Shown: positions 1-9,436, counted from the stretch's first letter. The stretch is 64,000 bases of DNA from Silicimonas sp. (GCA_022820365.1 JAJEFO010000123.1:127001-191000), one strand, 5' to 3'. A program made the numbers and translations. Notes: a model not told the origin generated them from the sequence alone.

Positions 1-1097
1 ACGGGCACGGTGTTCGTGTAGCACGCCAGGACTTCGCAATGGATCGCCGGGATGTCGTAGGTTCCCGAAAGCAGCGTCGCGTAGAGATAAGTCGGCACGG
101 CACTGGAAAAGAGCGACATGTAGGCACCAAAGTTCGCCTTGGTCGAGACCTTGAATCCCACGATCCTGCCATCGGAATCAAAGCCCATCCGCGCCTTGGT
201 GACGTGATCGCGTCCGTGGGCATCGGTCAGGAAGGCCTCCGTCCGTTCCGCCGTCCACTTGACTGAGCGCCTGGTCTTCATGGAGGCCCATAGGCAGACG
301 ATCTCTTCCGGATAGATGTAGATCTTCGACCCGAACCCTCCTCCCACATCGGGCGCGATCACGCGAAGCTTGTGCTCAGGGGCAACCTGGTAGAAGGCGC
401 TCAGCACCAGCCGCGCCACGTGCGGGTTCTGGCTGGTCGAATACAGCGTGTAGTGGTCTTCCGCGTCATCGTAGGTGGCAACCGCAGACCGCGGCTCCAT
501 CGCGTTCGGGGCGAGGCGGTTGTTGGTGATGTCCATTTCCGTGACATGCGCCGCTCCAGCAAGTGCCGCAGCGGTCGCGTCGCCGTCGCCGAGTTCCCAG
601 TCGTAGATCACGTTGCCGGGCGCGTTTTCGTGGACTTGCGGAGCGCCGTCCGCGAGAGCGGCCGCAATGTTCGCCGCCACGGGAAGCTCGTTGTAGCTCA
701 CCTCGATCGCCTCGGCAGCCGCTTGAGCCTCCTCCTTGCTTTCCGCGATGACGACGGCCACTGCGTCGCCGACATACCGCACCTTCTCGGTAGCCAGCGC
801 AGACCATGCGCCCATGTTCATCGGGCTTCCGTCCTTTGACGAGATCGCCCAGCCGCAAATCAGGTTGCCGATGCCGTCACCTGTCAGTTGCGCACCGTCC
901 AGTACGGCAATGACACCGCTCATCGCCTCGGCTGCGGACGTCTCGATGCCATTGATCTCTGCATGCGCGTGAGGGGACCGGGCGAACGCCGCGTAGGCCT
1001 GGTTTTCCATCCTGATGTCGTCGGTATACTTGCCCTTTCCGGTAATGAAGCGCTTGTCTTCCTTGCGCTTGACCGGTGCACCGATTCCTTCGCTCAT
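1..1097 (-). CDS. CoxL-like molybdenum hydroxylase large subunit (3' end cut by window edge)
   Basis: The first 365 residues of the large, molybdopterin-binding subunit of a xanthine oxidase/CO dehydrogenase-family enzyme are present; the rest lies beyond the left edge. The start MSEGIGAPVKRKEDKRFITG is typical of CoxL-type subunits, and the glycine-rich VGGGFGSK segment that helps bind the cofactor is visible. The start at 1097 is preceded by AGGAGGGCG, a strong ribosome binding site, 12 bases after the stop of the 2Fe-2S subunit gene, so the two are co-transcribed. True form I CO dehydrogenases are told from form II and other carbon-compound hydroxylases by an active-site loop (AYxCSFR versus AYRGAGR). 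The visible protein ends at YTNTVP, just before that loop would be expected, so the substrate cannot be decided here. Confidence 0.9.
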   Translation of the reverse strand, partial: MSEGIGAPVKRKEDKRFITGKGKYTDDIRMENQAYAAFARSPHAHAEINGIETSAAEAMSGVIAVLDGAQLTGDGIGNLICGWAISSKDGSPMNMGAWSALATEKVRYVGDAVAVVIAESKEEAQAAAEAIEVSYNELPVAANIAAALADGAPQVHENAPGNVIYDWELGDGDATAAALAGAAHVTEMDITNNRLAPNAMEPRSAVATYDDAEDHYTLYSTSQNPHVARLVLSAFYQVAPEHKLRVIAPDVGGGFGSKIYIYPEEIVCLWASMKTRRSVKWTAERTEAFLTDAHGRDHVTKARMGFDSDGRIVGFKVSTKANFGAYMSLFSSAVPTYLYATLLSGTYDIPAIHCEVLACYTNTVP

Positions 1098-1109
1098 CTG
1101 TCGCCCTCC

Positions 1110-1580
1110 TCACATCTCGCTGGCGGCTTGCGCAATCGACTTCACGATGTTGTGGTAGCCGGTGCATCGGCAGATATTGCCTTCAAGCTCGTGACGGATC
1201 GCGGCTTCGTCAAGCGTCCTGCCCTCAGCCTTGTAGCGATTGACCATGTCGATTCCGCTCATGATCATGCCTGGCGTGCAGAAGCCGCACTGAAGCCCGT
1301 GATTGTCATTGAATGCCCTCTGCATCGGATGCAGGTCGCCGTTCGCCACGCCCTCGATGGTCGTGACCTCCGCGCCTTCGGCCGCGGCGGCCAGCATGGT
1401 GCAGGACTTCACCGCCTTGCCCTCCACGTGGACCACGCATGTGCCGCACTGGCTCGTGTCGCATCCGACATGCGTGCCGGTCAGGCGCAGGTGCTCGCGA
1501 ATGTAGTCGACAAGGAGCGTGCGGTCCTCGACATCGGCGGATACGGCCTTGCCGTTCACCGTCATGGAGACTGTGCTCAT
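1110..1580 (-). CDS. CoxS-like 2Fe-2S small subunit of molybdenum hydroxylase
   Basis: This 156-residue iron-sulfur subunit carries electrons from the molybdenum site to the FAD subunit. A plant-type 2Fe-2S cluster is held by Cys40, Cys45, Cys48 and Cys60 ([10 protein letters not shown] then C). A second, helical 2Fe-2S domain has Cys98 and Cys101 (CGFC) with Cys137 and Cys139 (CRC). Length and motif spacing are normal for CoxS/IorA/CutS proteins. It precedes the large-subunit gene, an S-then-L order seen in form II-type operons. The FAD-binding medium subunit is not in the window. It is divergent from the antiporter gene at 1753. Confidence 0.93.
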   Translation of the reverse strand: MSTVSMTVNGKAVSADVEDRTLLVDYIREHLRLTGTHVGCDTSQCGTCVVHVEGKAVKSCTMLAAAAEGAEVTTIEGVANGDLHPMQRAFNDNHGLQCGFCTPGMIMSGIDMVNRYKAEGRTLDEAAIRHELEGNICRCTGYHNIVKSIAQAASEM

Positions 1581-1752
1581 CTTGATCCTCCTAGGAATTC
1601 AATTCGGGTCGCCGGGACATGCTGGAACGATAGCAAAGACTGGACCTCAGGAAAGCAAAAAAGTTGCGTCCCGGGTGAGGAACCCGAATGATTCTTCTTG
1701 CGCCGCAAGCTTTCGCCTTTTCAGGGCACCCGGAACCCTGCAATTTGGCTGC

Positions 1753-3606
1753 ATGACCGACATCCTGCTTCTTGCCTTCATTTTCCTGATCGCCGGCGTC
1801 GTTTCCGTCCCCATCGCCACGCGGCTCGGATTAGGTTCGGTCCTCGGTTACCTCGCTGCGGGAGTCGCGATCAGCCCGGTTCTGGCGCTGCTGGACGTCG
1901 ACGTGCATGCAATCCAGCAGGTTGCCGAACTTGGCGTCGTCATGATGCTGTTTCTCATTGGGCTTGAACTGGAGCCGAGATACCTGTGGCAGATGCGGCT
2001 CAAGCTGCTCGGGATGGGCGGTGGCCAGATACTGCTGACGACGGCCGTCGTGGCGGGCGTGGCCAACGTGCTGGGACAACCCTGGAACGTATCGGTTGCA
2101 ATCGGTCTCGTGCTGGCACTCTCCTCGACGGCAATCACCCTGCAAACGTTTACCGAAAAGGGGCTGCTGAAGAGCTCCGGCGGTGAATCCGGTTTCTTTG
2201 TCCTTCTGACCCAGGACGTGGCCGTCATCCCGATTCTTGCGGTTGTGCCCTTGCTGGCAATTCCCGAACTGGCGGGATTCGCGGCAACTTCGGACGCAGA
2301 AAGCCACGGCCCGTCGCTGAGCCTCGTGGAGGGAATGAACGGCCTGCAAACGGCCGTTGTAACGCTGAGCGCCGTCGGCATCGTGATCCTCGGCGGAAAC
2401 TACCTGACGCGTCCTGCGCTCCGGTTCATTGCGGTCACGGGCCTCCGCGAAATGTTCGTGGCGACCGCCCTTGCCATCGTCGTAACCATCGCGCTCGTGA
2501 TGGTGCTCGTCGGCCTTTCGCCGGCGCTCGGCGCATTCATCGCGGGCGTCGTGCTTGCCAACAGCGAGTACCGCCACGAACTCGAAAGCGACATCGATCC
2601 TTTCCGCGGACTCCTCCTCGGCCTCTTCTTCATTACGGTCGGGGCCGGCATCAACTTCGCGCTCCTGTGGGACAGCCTCGTGGTCACGGTCGGCCTGACG
2701 CTGGGCCTGATCGCGATCAAGGGCGCAATCCTCTTTTTGCTTGGCACGGCATTCGGGCTCAGGGGACCTGATCGCTGGCTTCTTGCAATGGCCCTTTCTC
2801 AAGCTGGTGAATTCGGGTTCGTGCTGCTTTCGTTTTCGGTTGCCAATGCCGTTCTGCCGACCGCCATCGCCGACCAGCTGCTTCTCGTGATCGCCATGTC
2901 GATGCTGCTGACGCCCTTGCTCTTCATCGTGCACGAGAGGGTGATCACGGACCACTTCATCAACGAGGAAGCGCGCGTCGAGGACGAGATCGAAGAGCCC
3001 GGTGAGGTCATAATCGCCGGTTATGGCCGGATCGGCACCGTCGTTGACCGAATGCTCCTTGCAGCAGGCTACAAGACGACCGTCATCGACTACGATTCCA
3101 AGCAGATCGACATGCTGAGAAGGCTCGGGGCGAGAGTGTATTTCGGGGACGCGACCCGTCCGGACCTCCTGAAGGCTGCGGGCATTGACCGGGCAAAGGT
3201 CCTGGTGATCTCGATCGACGACGTGGACAGCGTCACGCAGCTCGCTGAATACGCTGTCCATAACTTTCCGGATCTTCATGTCATCGCAAGCGCTCGGAAC
3301 CGGCATCACGTGTACGACCTCTGGGCCGTCGGATGCAGGGACATAATTCGCGAAACCTATGACAGTTCACTCAGGGTCGGGCGCTCCGCGTACGAGGCGC
3401 TCGGCATACCTCGGGCAAAGTCCAGGAAGATGGTCGAAGCATTCAACGACCTGGATCATCGCTCGATGCTGGAGGTCGCCGATTCCTACGATCCGACCCT
3501 CCCGCTGGAGAAGAACGACGCCTACGTGGCACGGGTCAAGGAAATGCGCGGCCCATGGCAACAGGAACTCGGAAACCGAATTCGCGAGATCCTGCGGGAC
3601 GGATAG
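1753..3606 (+). CDS. Kef-type monovalent cation:proton antiporter (CPA2) with RCK domain
   Basis: A 617-residue inner-membrane protein. About 12 hydrophobic segments fill residues 1-395 and belong to the Na+/H+ exchanger (CPA2) fold. A cytosolic TrkA-N/RCK domain follows from about residue 415, with nucleotide-binding motif GYGRIG and an acidic strand end (VIDYDS). This architecture matches KefB/KefC, which exchange K+ for H+ and protect against electrophiles or alkaline stress. The frame is open upstream to 1519, but the ATG at 1753 begins the conserved first helix (MTDILLLAFIFL), so the upstream part is probably not translated. No KefF/KefG-like partner is adjacent. Family is secure; the transported ion is inferred. 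Confidence 0.88.
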   Translation: MTDILLLAFIFLIAGVVSVPIATRLGLGSVLGYLAAGVAISPVLALLDVDVHAIQQVAELGVVMMLFLIGLELEPRYLWQMRLKLLGMGGGQILLTTAVVAGVANVLGQPWNVSVAIGLVLALSSTAITLQTFTEKGLLKSSGGESGFFVLLTQDVAVIPILAVVPLLAIPELAGFAATSDAESHGPSLSLVEGMNGLQTAVVTLSAVGIVILGGNYLTRPALRFIAVTGLREMFVATALAIVVTIALVMVLVGLSPALGAFIAGVVLANSEYRHELESDIDPFRGLLLGLFFITVGAGINFALLWDSLVVTVGLTLGLIAIKGAILFLLGTAFGLRGPDRWLLAMALSQAGEFGFVLLSFSVANAVLPTAIADQLLLVIAMSMLLTPLLFIVHERVITDHFINEEARVEDEIEEPGEVIIAGYGRIGTVVDRMLLAAGYKTTVIDYDSKQIDMLRRLGARVYFGDATRPDLLKAAGIDRAKVLVISIDDVDSVTQLAEYAVHNFPDLHVIASARNRHHVYDLWAVGCRDIIRETYDSSLRVGRSAYEALGIPRAKSRKMVEAFNDLDHRSMLEVADSYDPTLPLEKNDAYVARVKEMRGPWQQELGNRIREILRDG

Positions 3607-3616
3607 GCCGGGTCTG

Positions 3617-3641
3617 GGCCGGCAATTTCGTTGCCGCGGCC
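3617..3641. terminator. Imperfect hairpin after the antiporter gene
   Basis: Ten bases after the antiporter stop, CGGCAA and TTGCCG form a 6-bp stem around a 5-base loop, extended by GGC/GCC after a small bulge. There is no clear T-run. Its position between two convergent genes suggests a terminator, which is an inference. Confidence 0.35.
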
Positions 3642-3824
3642 AGAACTTCTCCTGCACGCTCAGGTTGGCGAAGCAGCGAGGGCCCGCCCAGCCGCCATGC
3701 TCGGCTTCTCAACGGCCGCCTGGAAACTCGTACACCGCGGCCGCAACTCCGCTGCACGCCGGAGCGGTGCGAGCGGTACCCGTCGCGATTTCCGGCATCT
3801 TGAATTACAGAGTGCGATCACGGC

Positions 3825-4784
3825 CTATGCGGCCAGGCTGCCCTGTCCCATCGAGAGGAACTTAGAACGCCGCTCCTCGATCAGCTTCTTGCGCGACATC
3901 CCCGACAGCTGCTCCAGGAACTTCTCGATGCATTTCCCCACGGACTTTGTCGTCGCCCCAATGTTCCGATGCGCGCCGCCAACGGGTTCGCGGACAATCT
4001 GGTCGATAACGCCGAGGCGGTGCAGATCCTGAGCCGTCAACCTGAGGGCTTCGGCCGCTTCCCGCATCTTTTCGGCATCCTTCCAGAGAATTGACGCACA
4101 ACCCTCGGGAGAAATCACTGAATAGACCGAATGCTCCAGCATCGCGACGCGATTCGCGGTCGCAATTGCCACGGCCCCGCCAGAGCCGCCTTCGCCGATC
4201 ACCATGCTCACGAGCGGAACCCCGATCTTCAGGCACTTTTCCGTCGCCCGCGCGATTGCCTCGGACTGGCCTCTCTCCTCTGCACCCTTGCCGGGATAGG
4301 CGCCCGGCGTGTCGATGAGAGTCACCACGGGTACGTTGAACCGATCCGCGAGATCCATGAGTCGCACGGCCTTCCTGTAGCCCTCAGGACGCGCCATGCC
4401 AAAATTGCGCTCTATGCGTGCCTGCGTGTTCTTGCCCTTCTCATGCCCGATGACCATCACGGGGCGGTCGTTCAGTCGAGCCAGCCCGCCAATCACCGCC
4501 TGGTCATCCGCAAAGTTCCGGTCGCCCGCAAGAGGCGTGTACTCGGTGAACAGAGCCTCGATGTAGTCGGTGCAATGAGGCCGGTCGGGATGGCGCGCGA
4601 CCTGGCACTTTCTCCAAGGGGACAGGTTCTTGTAGAGATCTGCCAGAAGCGACTTTGCCTTCGAATCCAGCTGGTTCGCTTCCTTCTTGATGTCCATCCC
4701 CGCGTTCGAGCGCGCCATTGCACGCAGCTCTTCCGCCTTGCCCTCGATTTCCGCGAGAGGCTTTTCAAACTCGAGATAGTTCAT
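3825..4784 (-). CDS. accA: Acetyl-CoA carboxylase carboxyltransferase subunit alpha
   Basis: The alpha subunit of the carboxyltransferase half of acetyl-CoA carboxylase moves the carboxyl group from biotin to acetyl-CoA, making malonyl-CoA for fatty acid synthesis. The 319-residue length is standard for proteobacterial AccA. Family signatures include the N-terminal helical region beginning [14 protein letters not shown], the [11 protein letters not shown] segment near residues 155-165, and the glycine-rich oxyanion region GEGGSGG at 197-203 followed by the EGCASILW stretch. accD is not in the window, as is usual. It is a single gene on the minus strand, 144 bases upstream of plsC in the genome coordinate sense but transcribed away from it. 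Confidence 0.97.
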   Translation of the reverse strand: MNYLEFEKPLAEIEGKAEELRAMARSNAGMDIKKEANQLDSKAKSLLADLYKNLSPWRKCQVARHPDRPHCTDYIEALFTEYTPLAGDRNFADDQAVIGGLARLNDRPVMVIGHEKGKNTQARIERNFGMARPEGYRKAVRLMDLADRFNVPVVTLIDTPGAYPGKGAEERGQSEAIARATEKCLKIGVPLVSMVIGEGGSGGAVAIATANRVAMLEHSVYSVISPEGCASILWKDAEKMREAAEALRLTAQDLHRLGVIDQIVREPVGGAHRNIGATTKSVGKCIEKFLEQLSGMSRKKLIEERRSKFLSMGQGSLAA

Positions 4785-4928
4785 GCCTGCCCTTTCTCAG
4801 CTCGCAATATAAGGTCCGCAGGTCACAATCCGCAAGCTTCGACATCCGGTTCACTTTGCCGTTCCGTTCACCAAGGCAAAGACGCTCCCCGTTCGTGAAG
4901 GGCATGACGAGGCGGTCCAAACGCAGCC

Positions 4929-5651
4929 TCAGCTTGCTTCTCGGGCTTCATCGAGGAGCGCGTCCGAGCGGGCCTCGACGCGTTCTTCCAGTGTTTCCAT
5001 GAATTCCTCAACGGAAAGCCCTGGTGGAATCGGTTCAAGAAACTCGACCACTGCCTTGCCCGGCCTGCGAAGGACTTTTCGTTTCGGCCAGAAAAACCCG
5101 ACATTGGTGGCGACCGGCACGCAGGGCTTGCCAAGCTGCTCGTACAATACACCCGTGCCGACCTTGTAAGGCTTCCAGGCACCAGGCGCGACGCGCGTAC
5201 CCTGCGGATAGATGATCAATTGGCCCATGTCGGAGCCTTTCTTGCTGACCTCGCGCTTCATCTTGCGAATCGCGTCTCTCCGCTTGCCGCGTGCAACCGG
5301 GATGCAGCCAATGCGGAGCGCGTATTGCCCAAGAACGGGCGCGAACATCAACTCGCGCTTCATGATGAACTTTGCACGTCGAACGGCATGGAAGATGACG
5401 ATGATGTCAAAAAATGACTGGTGCTTGGCGGCAATCAAGACGTCGCTGACCGGCGGTTCGCCCCTGATCTCGACCTTGAGATCGACCATCCGGCGCGCCA
5501 TTCGGATGGCGAGGGAGCACCAAGCGTTGCAAGCGCGATATGCCCATTCCCGACTGAAAACCGCAAAGGGAAAGAAGAAGAACGCGTATCCGAACATTGC
5601 TGCGTACATGAAGAAGCTGAATGCAAGCGATCTCACCCATTGCAACATCAT
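4929..5651 (-). CDS. plsC: 1-acyl-sn-glycerol-3-phosphate acyltransferase
   Basis: A membrane-bound acyltransferase that adds the second acyl chain to lysophosphatidic acid in phospholipid synthesis. The 240-residue protein has a hydrophobic N-terminus (residues 5-32), the catalytic HX4D motif as HQSFFD at 77-82, and the substrate-binding YPQGTR motif further on. In many Rhodobacterales, as I recall, plsC follows ftsE and ftsX; here the DNA upstream of plsC is a 450-base stretch without a recognisable gene. The ATG at 5651 gives a normal start. Confidence 0.92.
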   Translation of the reverse strand: MMLQWVRSLAFSFFMYAAMFGYAFFFFPFAVFSREWAYRACNAWCSLAIRMARRMVDLKVEIRGEPPVSDVLIAAKHQSFFDIIVIFHAVRRAKFIMKRELMFAPVLGQYALRIGCIPVARGKRRDAIRKMKREVSKKGSDMGQLIIYPQGTRVAPGAWKPYKVGTGVLYEQLGKPCVPVATNVGFFWPKRKVLRRPGKAVVEFLEPIPPGLSVEEFMETLEERVEARSDALLDEAREAS

Positions 5652-6103
5652 GCAGACACCGCCATCCTCGATTGCCGGGCCAGTTCTTCATGTTCCGGCA
5701 CATCTTTCCGGAACCTACGCGTCCCGCCCCGTCGGGTGCATGATGACGCCGCCTGGACCGGGCTGCAATGGCGCTTGCCATGTCCCCGACGAGACACCTT
5801 CGCGCTCGTACCATCCGGTTCGGTCGACCGCGCATTGAGGATTGGCCCTGCCTTCGGCCTCGTTTGATCCGACAGGCCACAGGGGCCGGAAGGGTGCGTC
5901 GCTGACTGGCACGCGCATGACTCCTGAAATGTTGCGTGCAACATGTCTCCTGCAATCGACACCGCCTTGGCGGCGGTTGTATGCACCTGAGGGCAAGACT
6001 ACAATGCTGACACAGCCTCCCGAACGGGTGGAGTCGACCCATTGGAGAAACTGGCATTGCGCATCCGGCACTGGCTCAATTCTTCGATCCAGAAGCTCTC
6101 TTC
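5652..6103. other. 452-base stretch with no recognised gene
   Basis: This lies between plsC (minus) and the zinc-ribbon gene (plus). Several frames are open for 60-150 codons on both strands, but none gives a recognisable protein and they overlap one another as random high-GC frames do. A perfect 7-bp inverted repeat, ATGTTGC and GCAACAT separated by GT, sits at 5929-5944 and could be a protein-binding site. Promoters for the divergent genes presumably lie here. Confidence 0.5.
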
Positions 6104-6259
6104 ATGCGGCTGACGTGCCACGACTGCAGGTCCGCATGCGGGTTCGCAGAGACCTTGGTCCCGGTGCGCGACCGAAAATTGGAGTGCTCGGACTGCGAGC
6201 ATGCCTGGTTTGAAACCGCCGTGCTGCACAGGACCCAGGGACCGGGAGTGACACCGTGA
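6104..6259 (+). CDS. Zinc-ribbon (MJ0042-type) N-terminal piece, split from its membrane half
   Basis: A 51-codon frame starts MRLTCHDC and continues to CSDCEHAWFET, a four-cysteine zinc ribbon (Cys5, Cys8, Cys28, Cys31) of the MJ0042 finger type. In alphaproteobacteria this ribbon is normally the first 40 or so residues of one longer protein. That protein has a conserved segment with a VLxxLxxEAxxE pattern and a single membrane helix near its end. Here a TGA at 6257 ends the ribbon frame, and the remainder lies in the -1 frame from a GTG at 6256. Start and stop overlap as GTGA. Either the two parts are translationally coupled, or a single-base change has broken one gene, or a frameshift joins them. 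Confidence 0.65.
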   Translation: MRLTCHDCRSACGFAETLVPVRDRKLECSDCEHAWFETAVLHRTQGPGVTP

Positions 6260-6777
6260 CACTGGCGCAGGAGTCGGCTGATGATGCGGAAAGGGATCGC
6301 GCCCGGACGGACGAACCGAGTCCGAGGTCCGAAGACCATTCTGATGCAATTGCGGAAACTGGCAGGCAAGACGCGGATGCGATGCAGCCCCTCACCATCG
6401 ACCGTGCCGCGCTCCAAGTCCTGAAGGAAGAAGCCGAACGCGAACTCTCGCTGCGGCGCGCGCAGGCATCGAAGTCCGACGGGAGTTCCCCCGACGAAGT
6501 TCACTCAATATCCGGAGATGCGGCTCCTGACAGGCGTCCGAAAGCCTCGGGGAGGTCAGCCTCCAAAGAGAGGCGCAGTGGCTGGGTTCGCGCTGTCCTG
6601 CCCCTGCTGCTCATGATGGCGGCTCTGGTTGGGCTCCTGGTCGCAATCTACCTGCGCGCGCCGGCGATTTCGCATACCTATCCCAATACCGAAGGCCCGC
6701 TCCAATCCTACCTGGAAGCCGCAAACGCGTTCCTGGGCTGGCTGAACGGAGTGCTTGGCAGGCAACCTGGAAACTGA
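6256..6777 (+). CDS. C-terminal membrane-anchor part of zinc-ribbon family protein
   Basis: A 173-residue frame beginning at a GTG that overlaps the zinc-ribbon stop. It carries an acidic, low-complexity linker, then LTIDRAALQVLKEEAEREL (residues about 42-60), the helix typical of the middle of these proteins. A basic stretch and one strong transmembrane helix follow (residues about 115-135, LPLLLMMAALVGLLVAIYL), with a short amphipathic tail. No enzymatic motif is visible. Together with the preceding ribbon it reconstructs the usual architecture of alphaproteobacterial zinc-ribbon membrane proteins of unknown function. No independent ribosome binding site is obvious, favouring coupling or frameshifting. 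Confidence 0.7.
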   Translation: MTLAQESADDAERDRARTDEPSPRSEDHSDAIAETGRQDADAMQPLTIDRAALQVLKEEAERELSLRRAQASKSDGSSPDEVHSISGDAAPDRRPKASGRSASKERRSGWVRAVLPLLLMMAALVGLLVAIYLRAPAISHTYPNTEGPLQSYLEAANAFLGWLNGVLGRQPGN

Positions 6778-6889
6778 GGTCCACGCCGCATCCTCTGACG
6801 CGACCGGCACAGGTTCAGGTTCGATTGCGCAGGCAAGCCCACGCGAAACTCGCCGCACATGCACCAAAGACTGTACAGTTGCGGTCGGG

Positions 6890-9436
6890 TCAGAATCGCT
6901 CCAGCAAGCGCCTCAGGTAGTCACGTTCCTCTTCCGAGCGTTCCATCTCGCCAGAGCGGCGGCGCAGTTCGTCCAGAATTTCGCGAGCCCTTCGCTGAAG
7001 GTCATTGCCCTGCAGCAAATGCTCTTCGGTTCCGAACCGGCTCCCGCGTCCGGAGTCACGCCCCAGGGGATCGCGGTTGGCACCGGGATTGTTCCAGTCG
7101 TTGCCGGCACCCTGCTGGCCGGCCTGATTCTGCCCCTGCTGCGCCATCTGATCGGCCAGATTGCGCATCCCTTCACGCAAGGCCTCGATCGCGTCGGCCT
7201 GGTCTTCCAGCGCACCGGCGAAATCCTCGTTCCGGAGATCCTCTTCCGCCAGGTCCATCGCGTCTCCGGCTCTTCCGAGCGATTCGCGAGCCGCGTCTCC
7301 TCCCGGCGTGCCTACGCCCGGTAGGTTCTGCATCTGCCGGTTGAGTTCCTGTCGCAACGCCAGCTGACGGTCTGCGAGGCTGCTCCCTTCGCCCCCCTGC
7401 TGCTGGCCCTGCTGTCCGCCCTGGCCTTGCTGCCCGCCCTCACCGTGACGCAGTCCTTCGCCGTCACTTCCTTCCCGCCCGAGATTGCCGAGGGACCGGC
7501 CCGCCTGGCCACCGCCACGCTGTTCCTGCAAGTCGCGAAACGCCTCGTCCGACAACCCTTGCTGCTCGCGCAGGGTCTCGGCCAGACCTTCCATTGCCTG
7601 CTGTCCTGGCGATGGCTGGCCGCGAGAGGCGAAGCTGTTCTCCATCATCCTTCGCAGCTGCTCCAAGAGCTGCGCTGCCTCGGCCATGCGCCCTTGTTCC
7701 ATCAGTTCCTGCAGCCGGTCGAGGAGAGCATCCAGTTCCTGGGGGCCGATCTCCATGGCCTCGCCCTCGGCGAACTGCTGGTTCTGCCCTTCTCCCTGCT
7801 GCTCGGCGAGCTGGCGCAGGTAGTCCTGGATCGCTTCTCGAAGTTCCCGCATCAGGTCCGCGATCTCGTCGTCGCTCGCGCCGCTTTCCATCGCCTCGGC
7901 AAGGCGCTCCTCTGCCCGCCGCAATCGTGCCAGGGCGTCCGTAAGATCGCCCTCCTCGATCCGCACCGCCAGGTTCCAGAGCGCATCCTCGATCTCCTCG
8001 ACCGAAGAGTCGTCCAGCCCGTCCATAGTAGCCCGCGCTTCCAAGCGCCTGACAATGAACCGTAGCATCATGAAGTCGGTCGCGGAGCGGAATACGCCTT
8101 CCGGCTTGTAGGACACGGACCTGAGGACCTGCGCCACGCGCCCGGCATTCGCCCTGTTCCAAAGAAGGTCGCGTCGCCCCTCGATGATCGCCTTGGCGAG
8201 GGGGTCGAAGAACCGCCGCCCCGGCAGGATCGCGGACTGCGGCTCGGACACCCCTTGCTGACCTGCATCGTCAAGTGCCGCCAGTTGCGCACGAACGGGC
8301 TGATCGGCCCACGGATGGCGCGAAAACTCGCCGACCACGGTTTCAGTGAATTCGGACCGGTCACCCGCGATCGTCAGCGGCAATTCCAGCATGATCGGTT
8401 CGCGTGGCTCGGGATCCAGCGCCAGACCGTATCGACGGTCAACCTGCTCTTCGTCGAGATTCAATTCGATCCACCCGCCAACGACTCCATAGTCGTCCCG
8501 GGCAGCGAAGGGCGCCTCCATGCGCGCGCCTTCGCTGCGCGCCACCGGTCCGGCAAATTCTATTTCCGGTGCGAGATCCGCTTCGGCATCCATGGTCCAT
8601 TCCCGGCCACCCGGACCGTCGATCCTGATCTCGCCGCTTCGGTTGACGTTGAAGCTCTGCGACGGATCGCTTGCCGACGGCACGTCCTTGGTTCGGCCCG
8701 ACACGGTTTCGTGCAGCGTCAGGTCGCCGACGCCCCCATATAGGCGGATCGTCACCAGGCTGCCCGCAGGAACCGCGAGCCGAGCCAGCTTGATGTCGTT
8801 GAGGTAGAGATTTGGTCGCCCGGTATAGCCTGGCGGCTCGACCCAGCCTTCCCAGGAGGACTCCAAGGCCAGTACCTGTTCATCAAGCATGACCTCGCCC
8901 AAGGTACCAACTTTCAGGAACGACCCGAACAACAGTCCGACCGTGAGGAAAAGAAGCGCGACATAGCGAATCCCGAACAGGTCAAAACGGGAAAGTCTCA
9001 GATCTGGCTCAACCGCCCGGGCCTCGTCCAGGCGTCTCGTCATGCGTCCGACATGGGCGTGCCAGATCACCTCGGATCCGGCGTCGCCTGCACCGATGGC
9101 ATGCCGGTCAGCCACGGTCGCGATCGGTCGGCCCGGCAAGGTCGCATCGAGCCGGTCAAGTGCCTCCCTGCGCTTCGGAAACCTGAACCGACGCACGGCC
9201 ATGCCGAATGTGGCCAGCGCTGCCAGCGCCACCAGGATTCCTAACGCCCACGCGACTTCCAGCAACAGGATCTCGTGCATGCCGAGCAGCAAGGCTGAAC
9301 ATGCGAACAGAAGCACGGTCCAGAACGGCCAGAACGCGCGCGCAACACGTTCGGCGAACAGGCCGATCATGGTCAGGGCCAGCGGCCACCTGAGCCGCAG
9401 CCCGACCTCCGGAGGAAGTTCGCCTCGACCGGTCAT
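6890..9436 (-). CDS. TIGR02302/DUF4175 family large membrane-anchored protein
   Basis: An 848-residue protein conserved next to lysA in alphaproteobacteria; its function is unknown. Two hydrophobic segments lie near the N-terminus (around residues 20-75) and another at about 145-170. A large, probably periplasmic, beta-rich region with charged stretches follows. After about residue 550 come helical Glu/Arg/Leu-rich repeats and then a Gln/Gly-rich low-complexity region, ending in a charged helix (EEERDYLRRLLERF). The frame is open upstream to 9484. The ATG at 9436 (MTGRGELPPEVGLRLRW) is preferred because it follows AAGGAAACAGGA and avoids overlapping the lysA coding end at 9469. It lies 32 bases after lysA, so the two are likely co-transcribed. 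Confidence 0.85.
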   Translation of the reverse strand: MTGRGELPPEVGLRLRWPLALTMIGLFAERVARAFWPFWTVLLFACSALLLGMHEILLLEVAWALGILVALAALATFGMAVRRFRFPKRREALDRLDATLPGRPIATVADRHAIGAGDAGSEVIWHAHVGRMTRRLDEARAVEPDLRLSRFDLFGIRYVALLFLTVGLLFGSFLKVGTLGEVMLDEQVLALESSWEGWVEPPGYTGRPNLYLNDIKLARLAVPAGSLVTIRLYGGVGDLTLHETVSGRTKDVPSASDPSQSFNVNRSGEIRIDGPGGREWTMDAEADLAPEIEFAGPVARSEGARMEAPFAARDDYGVVGGWIELNLDEEQVDRRYGLALDPEPREPIMLELPLTIAGDRSEFTETVVGEFSRHPWADQPVRAQLAALDDAGQQGVSEPQSAILPGRRFFDPLAKAIIEGRRDLLWNRANAGRVAQVLRSVSYKPEGVFRSATDFMMLRFIVRRLEARATMDGLDDSSVEEIEDALWNLAVRIEEGDLTDALARLRRAEERLAEAMESGASDDEIADLMRELREAIQDYLRQLAEQQGEGQNQQFAEGEAMEIGPQELDALLDRLQELMEQGRMAEAAQLLEQLRRMMENSFASRGQPSPGQQAMEGLAETLREQQGLSDEAFRDLQEQRGGGQAGRSLGNLGREGSDGEGLRHGEGGQQGQGGQQGQQQGGEGSSLADRQLALRQELNRQMQNLPGVGTPGGDAARESLGRAGDAMDLAEEDLRNEDFAGALEDQADAIEALREGMRNLADQMAQQGQNQAGQQGAGNDWNNPGANRDPLGRDSGRGSRFGTEEHLLQGNDLQRRAREILDELRRRSGEMERSEEERDYLRRLLERF

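Noticed and set aside
1831-3309. 492-codon minus-strand open frame opposite the antiporter gene
   Set aside because: Composition is His/Arg/Asp-rich, typical of an antisense frame in high-GC DNA, while the plus strand codes for a clear Kef-type protein.
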